A stretch of DNA of 64,000 nucleotides from assembly GCA_936450465.1 (NCBI GenBank), contig OW388297.1:30088387-30152386 (forward strand), given 5' to 3'. The translations under genes were made by a program, and so were the position numbers. Under the pieces are notes generated by a model that worked only from the letters and a program-made list of their open reading frames with translations, had not been told where the DNA came from and made no database searches. This document shows positions 11,357 to 21,748 of the stretch, one piece after another. This stretch comes from Gibbula magus (Eukaryota; Mollusca; Gastropoda; Trochida; Trochidae). The first letter of the stretch is position 1, and every line of letters starts with the position of its first letter.

Positions 11357-12176
11357 TGTATTGTAACATGATTTTGGTGTATCCTTGATTCTCTTTGGTT
11401 TATTTGCCTATGTTGAATTACAATGAATACCCGCAAATTACTTGGGGCGAATCACCGCGAACATATACATCGTGTTCACAAGATTCGGCCCGACTCAAAA
11501 TTAATTTTTTCTATTTCTCTTTATATGTGCTCCTTACTCAAATTTGACAGGTGGCATTGTCATTTTCTTACTTGTGTATAACAGTATAGGTCACAAATAA
11601 CTCGCAAAATTAATTAGTTTCAAGTAACTAAAAAACTTTTAACAAGTAAGATTTGTCCAAGTTTGACGCCATCTTCCATGCGGCTGTGTTTACTGAATGC
11701 CGTTGCCATGGCATGACGCCATAGTGATCAACCGTTTTGACGTCACAATGCTAGCGTCATTGTCACAATGGGTTAGGGAAAGTTTAAGATTTTTGTTCCT
11801 AGGTCTTTTACTGTGTTGATGTCGTAGATAAATGTTTATCGCCATCTAAAAGGATACGTGAATATTATGAAGTGAACATAGTTGAGTGACACTGTTTGAG
11901 CTTATGTGTAAATTGTTGCTAATGTACATATTACGCCGAGTATTTACATTTGCTTTGACCTGACCACACCTCTAACAAAAATGGAACAGTCCCAAAGTCC
12001 TTTCCACTCAGAGATAGGTACGCAAAAAGAGAGTTCGTTTCAAAACGCCTGATAACTAACGGTCATGTTACAATATCGATAAATGGTTGCTAACGCCGTC
12101 GGTTTTAAACTAAATTTGCGGGTGTTGAATAGCAATGAATCCCTGAAATTTTACAAACGCAACTATTTATCTTATA
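11357..12176. repeat. Dispersed repeat X, copy 1
   Basis: The sequence runs from about 'gtaacatgattttggtg' to 'gcaactatttatcttata' and is about 85-90% similar by eye to 12303-13552. Near the ends it carries inverted ACCCGCAAATT / AATTTGCGGGT words, suggesting a DNA element. No ORF. It serves as the unoccupied reference for the MITE inserted in copy 2. Confidence 0.65.
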
Positions 12177-12302
12177 ATTGTCTACAGGTATTGGAATAAA
12201 TGTTTTCCCAACTAGGAATTTTTCTTGAATTTTATGATCAATGAGATTACATTTGTCATAATTTGCTGGTCTTAAAGCTCAATAACAAGTACATTAAAGA
12301 GA

Positions 12303-13552
12303 CATTGTAACATGATTTCGTAGGATCCTTGATTCTGATTGGTTGATTTGCCTATGTCGAATGACAATGAATACCCGCAAATTACTTGGGGCGAATCACC
12401 GCGAACATATACATCATGTTCACAAGATCCGGCCCGACTCAAAATTTTATTTTTCTATTTCTCTTAAAGGTGTATCCATTGTGTTTCATAAAATTTTATT
12501 TGGCTTTAAGACGTTCCAACACACCATATGTGCTGTTTACGATACAAACAAATTCACTTAGCTTGCATATTCATCCCCAATCGCCAGGCATATCATAATT
12601 ACTAGTTTCCAATTAAAATCGAGTAACATCATTATGCATGTGCAGAAACCGAAAGTGCACGTCCTTTTTACATGCACAGTAGTTATATGACCTATTGAAC
12701 ATTATCAACCCAAATTTGTTATGTTTTCTGGTTTAAATAAGATTCCAAAATTACGTTTGACTCATTGGCGCGCGCCACACGCTGTGCATTGTCCGGTTTT
12801 CGATCAGAAATCAATACTTTTACCTTCATATCATCAATATACTAAGCTGAGTATCATAAAAATGGTAGTTTTCGTTAACAGTTGGTACTTCTCGATAAAA
12901 TAAGACCATTTATAACGTTTGGCATATTTGACCCCCAACAACACAATGGATGTACCTTTAATATGTGCCCCTTACTCAAATTTGACTGGTGGCATTGTCA
13001 TTTCCTAACTTGTGTGTAGTAGTATAGGTAACAAATAACTCTCAAAATCAATTAGTTTCAAGTAACTAAAATGTTTTCAACTAGTTAGATATTTCTAAGT
13101 TTGACGCCTTCTTCCATGCGGTTGTGTTTACCGAATGTCGTTGCCATGGCATGACGTCATAGTGATCAACCGTTTTGACGTCACAATGCTAGCGTCATTG
13201 TCACAATGGGTTAGAGCAAGTTTAAGATTTTTGTTCTTAGGTCTTTTGCTGTGTTGATGTCGTAGATAAATGTGTATCGCCATCTAAAAGGATAAGTGAA
13301 TATTGTAAAGTGAACATAGTTGAGTGACACTGTTTGAGATTATGTGGAAGAGTCGCAAAGTCCTTTCCACTCAGAGATATGTACACAAAAAGAGAGTTCG
13401 TTTCAAAACGCCTGATAACTAACGGTCATGTTACAATATCGCAAATTTCAGCGTTTAAAACCTCCGGCTAACGCCGTCGGTTTTAAACTAAATTTGCGGG
13501 TGTTGAATAGCAATGAATCCCGGAAATTTTACAAACGCAACTATTTATCTTA
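12303..13552. repeat. Dispersed repeat X, copy 2 (carries a TTAA MITE)
   Basis: Same order as copy 1: 'cccgcaaattacttggggcg' near the left end and 'aatttgcgggtgttgaatag' near the right. At 12464-12961 it is split by a 490-bp element. Part of it, from 12936, is included in the 4.1-kb tandem duplication and so recurs at 17041-17657. Confidence 0.65.
12464..12961. mobile_element. TTAA MITE (Y) with ~18-bp inverted ends
   Basis: TTAA (12464-12467, 12958-12961) flanks a 490-bp body. It begins AGGTGTATCCATTGTGTT and ends in the inverse of AGGTACATCCATTGTGTT. Repeat X copy 1 lacks it and reads straight through at about 11520 ('tctctttatatgtgctcc'), so this is a true insertion at a TTAA-like site. 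There is no transposase ORF. Part of the interior (around 12750-12810) is related to the reverse complement of 51710-51770, a diverged relative. Confidence 0.8.
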
Positions 13553-13949
13553 TAAAAAAATTGTATGTTCTCAGGACATTTAGAATCATTGTTTATATAC
13601 ATTCAGTAATGTGTGACAAAGATAGCCTAACTTCCATGAAAAGTACGTGCAGCCCGTGGGTTTCTATGGCGACTTGCGCTAAAGATCAGCCTTCATGCTT
13701 AGGAAACTGTGTGGTACGGTTTATGCAACAAAGGGGATTATGTTTATGTGACGTCAGATACCCTTAGCGCGCGCTACTCGAAGTGATACTTCTCTTTGAA
13801 ACCAAATTTCATTACATTGTCGTGATATGAAAAGTATTTATCACATGTCATGCTGTAGATAAAAGATTTCTCTAGCGATTGACGTTATAAGTATACTTTC
13901 CACAAATAATTTTGTATTTGAAACACTAACATACTTGATGGCTCTTTAA

Positions 13950-14297
13950 TGTTGGTGACTTAACATTTGGCTCATTTGATGTCCATTATAAACAGTTGAA
14001 ATGTTTAAACTTTGATATTTTTTGGCATTACTGGTTTATGAGGTGAATAACACAACTTTAAATGCACTCCTGACATCCCCTTTATTTTTATCCCCCACCA
14101 TGAAGTGGAAGGGGGATATAGGTTTGGGCTCCGTGTGTCCGTCCGTCTGAGATGAAAGGGACAGTTAATCTCAGAAACCGTTAAAGATAGGGTTACCAAA
14201 TGTGGTTTGTTGCTTGAGGGCATGAATACCTTGATGGAGTTCGAAAATCAGAAGCGTACAATTAGTTTTTCCGGAGATTTTTGCCCTTGATCCGTAT
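13950..14297 (+). mobile_element. Spacer plus truncated Helitron-like family B head
   Basis: After the TTAA element comes about 140 bp of unassigned sequence. A family B head follows at about 14093-14125 ('tatcccccaccatgaagtgg' with the inverse AGGGGGATATA), then 'gtgtccgtccgtctg' and a short stretch. A family D element begins at 14298. No family B 3' end was found, so the element is truncated or continues beyond the nested insertions. Confidence 0.5.
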
Positions 14298-14301
14298 TTA
14301 T

Positions 14302-14335
<34 letters not shown>

Positions 14336-14825
14336 AAGGGTCGGGAGACATATTGGTTTTAGCTGAGTTCCCTTTGGCGTTGGCGTTGGCGTCAGCGTTC
14401 CAATTTCGTTTCAGGAGCAGATCTCTAAAATTGTGTGACCAATCATCACCAAACTTGGTATAATGTTTCTCCATATCGTGTAGATGTGCCTTTTGGGGTT
14501 AGATATTTTTTTAAATTTAAATTTTTATTATTTCCATGGCAATGATTTGGACTTAGTCTATTTCAATGGTAGTGTTCGTTTCCGGAGCAGATCTCTAAAA
14601 CTATGTGACCAATCATCACCAAACTTGGTATGCTGCCTCCCCATACCATGCAGATGTGCCTTTTGGGGGTTAGAGATAATTTTAAAAATTTATTTTTTTT
14701 ATTTCCATGCAACAATTTGAATTATACAGAGAACATTAATGGTGCTTTATGATAGTATTGTTTAGAGGTTTGGAGCATTTGAGGAAGGGCAAACATCTGT
14801 TTTTACGGGTAAAAACACTTTCTAG
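14298..14825 (+). mobile_element. Helitron-like family D element with expanded poly-C head
   Basis: TTATGT is followed by 31 Cs, GAAGGGTCGGGAGACATA, then two monomers ('ggagcagatctctaaaa', 'caatcatcaccaaacttgg'). The 3' part is 'ggaagggcaaacatctg' with a GTTTTTACgggTAAAAAC hairpin, ending CTAG at 14825. The poly-C lies in the loop-proximal arm of the 5' palindrome and is 27 long in the duplicated copy (18403-18926). The subterminal repeat has drifted from GGGGGAGACAT to AGGGCAAACAT. Confidence 0.75.
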
Positions 14826-15906
14826 TTTTGGACTTTGTTCATTGTATCTCGAAAGGGCTTTGGATCAAGAGGTCCGTGGTTAGAATCCCGCCAGGGGCAC
14901 GGCAACTTTATCTTCAATAGAGAACTATTCTACACGCACTAAGGTTTGGATGCAATGCTATATTGAATGTCAGCGTAGTACCACCCATGGTTGGCTTGTT
15001 CCAAACGATGCTCGCAGGTTTCACCGCCATGCATTGCCACATGGCGTTGCGGGCTTATGCCCCTATTTCACTACGACCCGAATTGCCACGAATCGCCACG
15101 AATTGGAAAATTTGCACTTTCGTGAACATTCGTAGATAATTCGTAATTGATTCGTGATATTCGTAAATGATTCCTAGTTGATTCGGCAACATTCTTGTAA
15201 TTCGTGGCATTCGTGGAAAAAAATGTGTTTGTCAAAAGATTTTCACGAATCATCTACGAATTTCAGTTTCGTAGTTGCTTCGTAAACTGTTCGTATTTAA
15301 TTCGGGACGTTCGTAACAACTTCGTAAACAATTCTTGGAAATTCGTGGTTGATAATGTTGATGTTCTCATCCCGAATTAACCCCGAAGCATTTACGAATT
15401 GTCTACGAAGAGCTAATTCAATTTGATGTTGATATTGAAGTTCAAATTCGAGTGCCAGAGCAACACGTGCTCTCCATTGCGCCTCCATAATGGTTTGATG
15501 ACTTGCAATCGCCGAATGGTCACGAACTATCGTATACTATTTGTACTTGATTCGTGATATCGTATCTTATTCGTGGAAATTCGTAGAACATTCGTGACTG
15601 TGTCTTAATCATTTCTTACAATTCGTAGACACTTCGTAAAGAATTCGTACATGTTTCGTAGGTTTTTAGAATGAAAAGCTACGAATGTTCGTAAACATTT
15701 CGTACAAGTGTAAATGCTGTTCACGAATTTTGCCGAATGCTCACGAATATTCACGAATTTATGCAGCCGCCTATTCCTGGTGATTCGTGGCAATTCGGGT
15801 CATAGTGAAATAGGGGCATTACTCCCTGCCATAATACTAGCAGCCGCGATATAAGTGAAATAATTTTGAAAGTGGCGTTAAACCCCAACTCACCTCACCT
15901 CACCTC
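14826..15906 (+). mobile_element. tRNA-derived SINE split by a foldback insertion
   Basis: A box-B-like segment 'ggttagaatcccgcc' (about 14879) is followed by 'aggggcacggcaact', a ~150-bp body, then after the insertion 'gcagccgcgatataagtgaa', 'gtggcgttaaacccc' and a CTCAC/ACCTC simple tail to 15906. The '-ataagtgaaat ... gcggcgttaaac-' tail followed by a short simple repeat is familiar from mollusc SINEs (recollection, not searched). The tRNA-like A box is not clear. The 5' edge abuts the end of a Helitron-like element, so the head may be lost. A copy of the whole arrangement is at 18927-20007. Confidence 0.55.
15058..15818. mobile_element. TTCGT/ACGAA-rich foldback element inside the SINE
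   Basis: TTA (15055-15057 and 15819-15821) flanks a 761-bp body. Its ~37-bp inverted ends begin TGCCCCTATTTCACTA and read on to GCCACGAATC, with one mismatch. The interior is saturated with TTCGTA/TTCGTG/ACGAAT words in both orientations. A 3-bp TTA duplication fits PIF/Harbinger-type (TWA) insertion, but no transposase is present. ORFs here are products of the word repeat. Duplicate at 19159-19919. Confidence 0.75.
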
Positions 15907-17040
15907 TAGAACCACTGGGTTTAGGGAGCTGAAATTTTAATTTGTGTACAGACTTATTGGCCAATGGGGATTCTAAATTGTAGATTTGGTGACCCCATTA
16001 CCCCAAATACTTACTGGGGTCACAGCCTTGAAAGCCTATCAGTGCAGTTTCCACCGCCGCCGCGTTTTATTTTGGCTATAACTTTTTTTGCAATATGGTT
16101 TCAAGAACTGATATACTTAACTTCCTACTTATACCCCTGGGGAATTTTTTGAACATGTTCAATGTCAAAGGTCAAGGTCACGAGTTCTGAAAGCGCTAAA
16201 TAAATCCTTGTAAACACGACAACTTGAAAAATATTTGTGCTATCAGACTCTTTTTTGTTGTATATTAAGTATGGAGAATGGCCGAGATTTGATAAGGTTT
16301 TCAATAAAAAATTCAATAAAGGTCAACGTCACAGCAAGGTCACGACTTAAGCATGCTTTTACGAAAAAATGCCTTATTTAAACTATTAACACTTTGAATC
16401 ATTACATGATTGGTTTACACAATGAAAAGTGATCATTGATTTTGTAACCTTGAAGATCAAAGGTCAAGGTCATGAGATATTGCTTTAGGCCATGTTAACC
16501 CTTTGATGCAATTGATCAGATCCAATCAGAAATAGGTTTTAAGAACAAAACCTCAGTGATGATTCAACTTGGCCAATGGGGATTCTAAATTGTAGATTTG
16601 GTGACCCCAAATAGGGTCATAGGGGTCATGACCTAAAAACCTATTTTTATCTTCTCCAGTTCCAAAAGGTCTAAAGAGATGAAAAGTTGTATGCAGACTC
16701 CTTGGCCAATGGGGATTCTAAATTGTAGATATCGTGATCCCCTGACCCCATATAGTCAAAGGGGTCACAACCTTAAAAACCTATTTTCATCTTTTTCTCC
16801 AGTTCCAAAAGGTCTAGAGAGCTGAAATGTTGTGTGCAGAATTTCTTTCAAGTGACCCCAAATATGGATAACATGGGTCACGATATGCAATTATATCTAC
16901 ACCATTTGAATTCGAAGAGTCCCCTTCTCTTCAAGATCCATGCAGAAATTGTGTAGAAGTTATGGTGACCATGGACATTACAAGGTCATGTCAACTTGTG
17001 TCCGAAGCATATCTCCCAATCTATAAATGCTAGCGCCACC
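15907..17040 (+). mobile_element. Chimeric Helitron-like remnant (family A monomers with a family E body)
   Basis: It begins with a family A monomer ('agaaccactgggtttaggg', 'ggggattctaaattgtag'). At about 16040 it switches to the body of family E ('gcagtttccaccgccgccgc', 'tataactttttttgc', repeated 'aaggtcaaggtcac'), as at 28225-29200. At about 16560 it returns to family A monomers. The family E head and 3' end are absent. The 145-bp monomers continue to about 16900. Duplicate at 20008-21141. Confidence 0.6.
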
Positions 17041-20000
17041 CAACAACACAATGGATGTACCTTTAATATGTGCCCCTTACTCAAATTTGACTGGTGGCAT
17101 TGTCATTTCCTAACTTGTGTGTAGTAGTATAGGTAACAAATAACTCTCAAAATCAATTAGTTTCAAGTAACTAAAATGTTTTCAACTAGTTAGATATTTC
17201 TAAGTTTGACGCCTTCTTCCATGCGGTTGTGTTTACCGAATGTCGTTGCCATGGCATGACGTCATAGTGATCAACCGTTTTGACGTCACAATGCTAGCGT
17301 CATTGTCACAATGGGTTAGAGCAAGTTTAAGATTTTTGTTCTTAGGTCTTTTGCTGTGTTGATGTCGTAGATAAATGTGTATCGCCATCTAAAAGGATAA
17401 GTGAATATTGTAAAGTGAACATAGTTGAGTGACACTGTTTGAGATTATGTGGAAGAGTCGCAAAGTCCTTTCCACTCAGAGATATGTACACAAAAAGAGA
17501 GTTCGTTTCAAAACGCCTGATAACTAACGGTCATGTTACAATATCGCAAATTTCAGCGTTTAAAACCTCCGGCTAACGCCGTCGGTTTTAAACTAAATTT
17601 GCGGGTGTTGAATAGCAATGAATCCCGGAAATTTTACAAACGCAACTATTTATCTTATAAAAAAATTGTATGTTCTCAGGACATTTAGAATCATTGTTTA
17701 TATACATTCAGTAATGTGTGACAAAGATAGCCTAACTTCCATGAAAAGTACGTGCAGCCCGTGGGTTTCTATGGCGACTTGCGCTAAAGATCAGCCTTCA
17801 TGCTTAGGAAACTGTGTGGTACGGTTTATGCAACAAAGGGGATTATGTTTATGTGACGTCAGATACCCTTAGCGCGCGCTACTCGAAGTGATACTTCTCT
17901 TTGAAACCAAATTTCATTACATTGTCGTGATATGAAAAGTATTTATCACATGTCATGCTGTAGATAAAAGATTTCTCTAGCGATTGACGTTATAAGTATA
18001 CTTTCCACGAATAATTTTGTATTTGAAACACTAACATACTTGATGGCTCTTTAATGTTGGTGACTTAACATTTGGCTCATTTGATGTCCATTATAAACAG
18101 TTGAAATGTTTAAACTTTGATATTTTTTGGCATTACTGGTTTATGAGGTGAATAACACAACTTTAAATGCACTCCTGACATCCCCTTTATTTTTATCCCC
18201 CACCATGAAGTGGAAGGGGGATATAGGTTTGGGCTCCGTGTGTCCGTCCGTCTGAGATGAAAGGGACAGTTAATCTCAGAAACCGTTAAAGATAGGGTTA
18301 CCAAATGTGGTTTGTTGCTTGAGGGCATGAATACCTTGATGGAGTTCGAAAATCAGAAGCGTACAATTAGTTTTTCCGGAGATTTTTGCCCTTGATCCGT
18401 ATTTATGTCCCCCCCCCCCCCCCCCCCCCCCCCCCGAAGGGTCGGGAGACATATTGGTTTTAGCTGAGTTCCCTTTGGCTTTGGCGTTGGCGTCAGCGTT
18501 CCAATTTCGTTTCAGGAGCAGATCTCTAAAATTGTGTGACCAATCATCACCAAACTTGGTATAATGTTTCTCCATATCGTGTAGATGTGCCTTTTGGGGT
18601 TAGATATTTTTTTAAATTTAAATTTTTATTATTTCCATGGCAATGATTTGGACTTAGTCTATTTCAATGGTAGTGTTCGTTTCCGGAGCAGATCTCTAAA
18701 ACTATGTGACCAATCATCACCAAACTTGGTATGCTGCCTCCCCATACCATGCAGATGTGCCTTTTGGGGGTTAGAGATAATTTTAAAAATTTATTTTTTT
18801 TATTTCCATGCAACAATTTGAATTATACAGAGAACATTAATGGTGCTTTATGATAGTATTGTTTAGAGGTTTGGAGCATTTGAGGAAGGGCAAACATCTG
18901 TTTTTACGGGTAAAAACACTTTCTAGTTTTGGACTTTGTTCATTGTATCTCGAAAGGGCTTTGGATCAAGAGGTCCGTGGTTAGAATCCCGCCAGGGGCA
19001 CGGCAACTTTATCTTCAATAGAGAACTATTCTACACGCACTAAGGTTTGGATGCAATGCTATATTGAATGTCAGCGTAGTACCACCCATGGTTGGCTTGT
19101 TCCAAACGATGCTCGCAGGTTTCACCGCCATGCATTGCCACATGGCGTTGCGGGCTTATGCCCCTATTTCACTACGACCCGAATTGCCACGAATCGCCAC
19201 GAATTGGAAAATTTGCACTTTCGTGAACATTCGTAGATAATTCGTAATTGATTCGTGATATTCGTAAATGATTCCTAGTTGATTCGGCAACATTCTTGTA
19301 ATTCGTGGCATTCGTGGAAAAAAATGTGTTTGTCAAAAGATTTTCACGAATCATCTACGAATTTCAGTTTCGTAGTTGCTTCGTAAACTGTTCGTATTTA
19401 ATTCGGGACGTTCGTAACAACTTCGTAAACAATTCTTGGAAATTCGTGGTTGATAATGTTGATGTTCTCATCCCGAATTAACCCCGAAGCATTTACGAAT
19501 TGTCTACGAAGAGCTAATTCAATTTGATGTTGATATTGAAGTTCAAATTCGAGTGCCAGAGCAACACGTGCTCTCCATTGCGCCTCCATAATGGTTTGAT
19601 GACTTGCAATCGCCGAATGGTCACGAACTATCGTATACTATTTGTACTTGATTCGTGATATCGTATCTTATTCGTGGAAATTCGTAGAACATTCGTGACT
19701 GTGTCTTAATCATTTCTTACAATTCGTAGACACTTCGTAAAGAATTCGTACATGTTTCGTAGGTTTTTAGAATGAAAAGCTACGAATGTTCGTAAACATT
19801 TCGTACAAGTGTAAATGCTGTTCACGAATTTTGCCGAATGCTCACGAATATTCACGAATTTATGCAGCCGCCTATTCCTGGTGATTCGTGGCAATTCGGG
19901 TCATAGTGAAATAGGGGCATTACTCCCTGCCATAATACTAGCAGCCGCGATATAAGTGAAATAATTTTGAAAGTGGCGTTAAACCCCAACTCACCTCACC

Positions 20001-21141
20001 TCACCTCTAGAACCACTGGGTTTAGGGAGCTGAAATTTTAATTTGTGTACAGACTTATTGGCCAATGGGGATTCTAAATTGTAGATTTGGTGACCCCATT
20101 ACCCCAAATACTTACTGGGGTCACAGCCTTGAAAGCCTATCAGTGCAGTTTCCACCGCCGCCGCGTTTTATTTTGGCTATAACTTTTTTTGCAATATGGT
20201 TTCAAGAACTGATATACTTAACTTCCTACTTATACCCCTGGGGAATTTTTTGAACATGTTCAATGTCAAAGGTCAAGGTCACGAGTTCTGAAAGCGCTAA
20301 ATAAATCCTTGTAAACACGACAACTTGAAAAATATTTGTGCTATCAGACTCTTTTTTGTTGTATATTAAGTATGGAGAATGGCCGAGATTTGATAAGGTT
20401 TTCAATAAAAAATTCAATAAAGGTCAACGTCACAGCAAGGTCACGACTTAAGCATGCTTTTACGAAAAAATGCCTTATTTAAACTATTAACACTTTGAAT
20501 CATTACATGATTGGTTTACACAATGAAAAGTGATCATTGATTTTGTAACCTTGAAGATCAAAGGTCAAGGTCATGAGATATTGCTTTAGGCCATGTTAAC
20601 CCTTTGATGCAATTGATCAGATCCAATCAGAAATAGGTTTTAAGAACAAAACCTCAGTGATGATTCAACTTGGCCAATGGGGATTCTAAATTGTAGATTT
20701 GGTGACCCCAAATAGGGTCATAGGGGTCATGACCTAAAAACCTATTTTTATCTTCTCCAGTTCCAAAAGGTCTAAAGAGATGAAAAGTTGTATGCAGACT
20801 CCTTGGCCAATGGGGATTCTAAATTGTAGATATCGTGATCCCCTGACCCCATATAGTCAAAGGGGTCACAACCTTAAAAACCTATTTTCATCTTTTTCTC
20901 CAGTTCCAAAAGGTCTAGAGAGCTGAAATGTTGTGTGCAGAATTTCTTTCAAGTGACCCCAAATATGGATAACATGGGTCACGATATGCAATTATATCTA
21001 CACCATTTGAATTCGAAGAGTCCCCTTCTCTTCAAGATCCATGCAGAAATTGTGTAGAAGTTATGGTGACCATGGACATTACAAGGTCATGTCAACTTGT
21101 GTCCGAAGCATATCTCCCAATCTATAAATGCTAGCGCCACC
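17041..21141. repeat. 4.1-kb tandem duplication, unit 2
   Basis: Second unit of the duplication. It repeats in order: the truncated MITE tip, the right part of repeat X, the right end of the TTAA element (body end 18050), a family B head (about 18200), a family D element (18403-18926), the SINE with its foldback (foldback 19159-19919), and the family A/E chimeric repeat up to 21141. Features described for unit 1 apply with an offset of 4105 before the poly-C and 4101 after it. Confidence 0.9.
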
Positions 21142-21630
21142 CAATTTGAAAGATACATTATAAACTATGATCTCTAGCTGTGACTGTTGTTTTTTAGACT
21201 AATGTGTGACTTCCAATATTTAGACTCTATGAGGATGTCATTTTATTCAGATTATAACTCGAAACTATTCATGCTAACTCTACCAAGCTTGAGATACATT
21301 TGAACCATAATCCTATGTGAGTTAGGAGCTGACTGGAAATTGAACAGTTTTCATTTGGAAGTGATAGAGAATTGCGAGAATCTGGTTACAGTCTTATTGG
21401 AATGGATAGAAATAATGACAGTAGAGCATGTTGCAAAGTTTTACAGCTATTGATGGTATTGAGAAATAAACGATATCATTGAATTGGAATACATGAAGAT
21501 TACCTATAATAAATACCTATGATAAAAATAATGCCAATATTGTAGGACATTTCAAAAGTTTGGAATACAGATCCTTTTTACTATTGCTAATCAAGTTATT
21601 AGCTGTAGATAATATTAAAAAAATAATTTT
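21142..21630. other. No feature recognised
   Basis: AT-rich unique-looking sequence just right of the tandem duplication. No repeat family or ORF of note was found. Confidence 0.4.
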
Positions 21631-21636
21631 TTCTAG

Positions 21637-21719
21637 AGCCAACCATTGTTCTGGCAACAGGGCACGACCTCACCAATCCTGCGCACTATCAAGTCTTGGC
21701 CTTCATTCCAGGACACTGA
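21637..21719 (+). other. Possible last coding exon of a host gene
   Basis: A polypyrimidine acceptor 'aataattttttctag' ends at 21636. From 21639 there are 26 open codons, then TGA (21717-21719). The peptide includes TIVLATGHDLTNPAHYQV, which has a balanced, protein-like composition unlike the AT-rich frames around it. I do not recognise the family. The upstream intron would be filled by repeats. A mariner sits 30 bases after the stop. Chance remains quite possible for so short an ORF. Confidence 0.25.
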
Positions 21720-21748
21720 GGAAGCTGTCAGATTTTAGATTTAAGAGG

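Larger units (their letters stand above)
9496..13949. mobile_element. TTAA element copy 2, expanded by nested insertions
   Basis: TTAA at 9496-9499 and 13946-13949 flanks AGAGCCATCAAGGATGTT and a slightly diverged inverse right end. Host-element sequence homologous to 4096-4942 survives at 9500-9797, about 12177-12302, and about 13553-13945. Between these lie a Helitron-like family C element (9798), a family B element (10096) and two copies of a further repeat X (11357, 12303); the second X itself carries a TTAA MITE. Removing the insertions returns roughly the 840-bp length of copy 1. Confidence 0.8.
12936..17040. repeat. 4.1-kb tandem duplication, unit 1
   Basis: This 4105-base unit is followed directly by a second copy of 4101 bases. 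The length difference equals the poly-C run in the nested family D head (31 versus 27 Cs). By eye only a few base differences were noticed (for example 'ccacaaataa' versus 'ccacgaataa', and 'ttggcgttgg' versus 'ttggctttgg'). The junctions share CCCAA: 'acccccaacaac' at the left, 'gccacccaacaac' at the join, 'gccacccaattt' at the right. The left breakpoint falls inside the right tip of MITE Y. Confidence 0.9.

Noticed and set aside
13513..13767. 84-codon ORF that occurs twice (also 17618-17872)
   Set aside because: Identical because of the 4.1-kb duplication; it lies across the end of repeat X and the TTAA element, not a gene.
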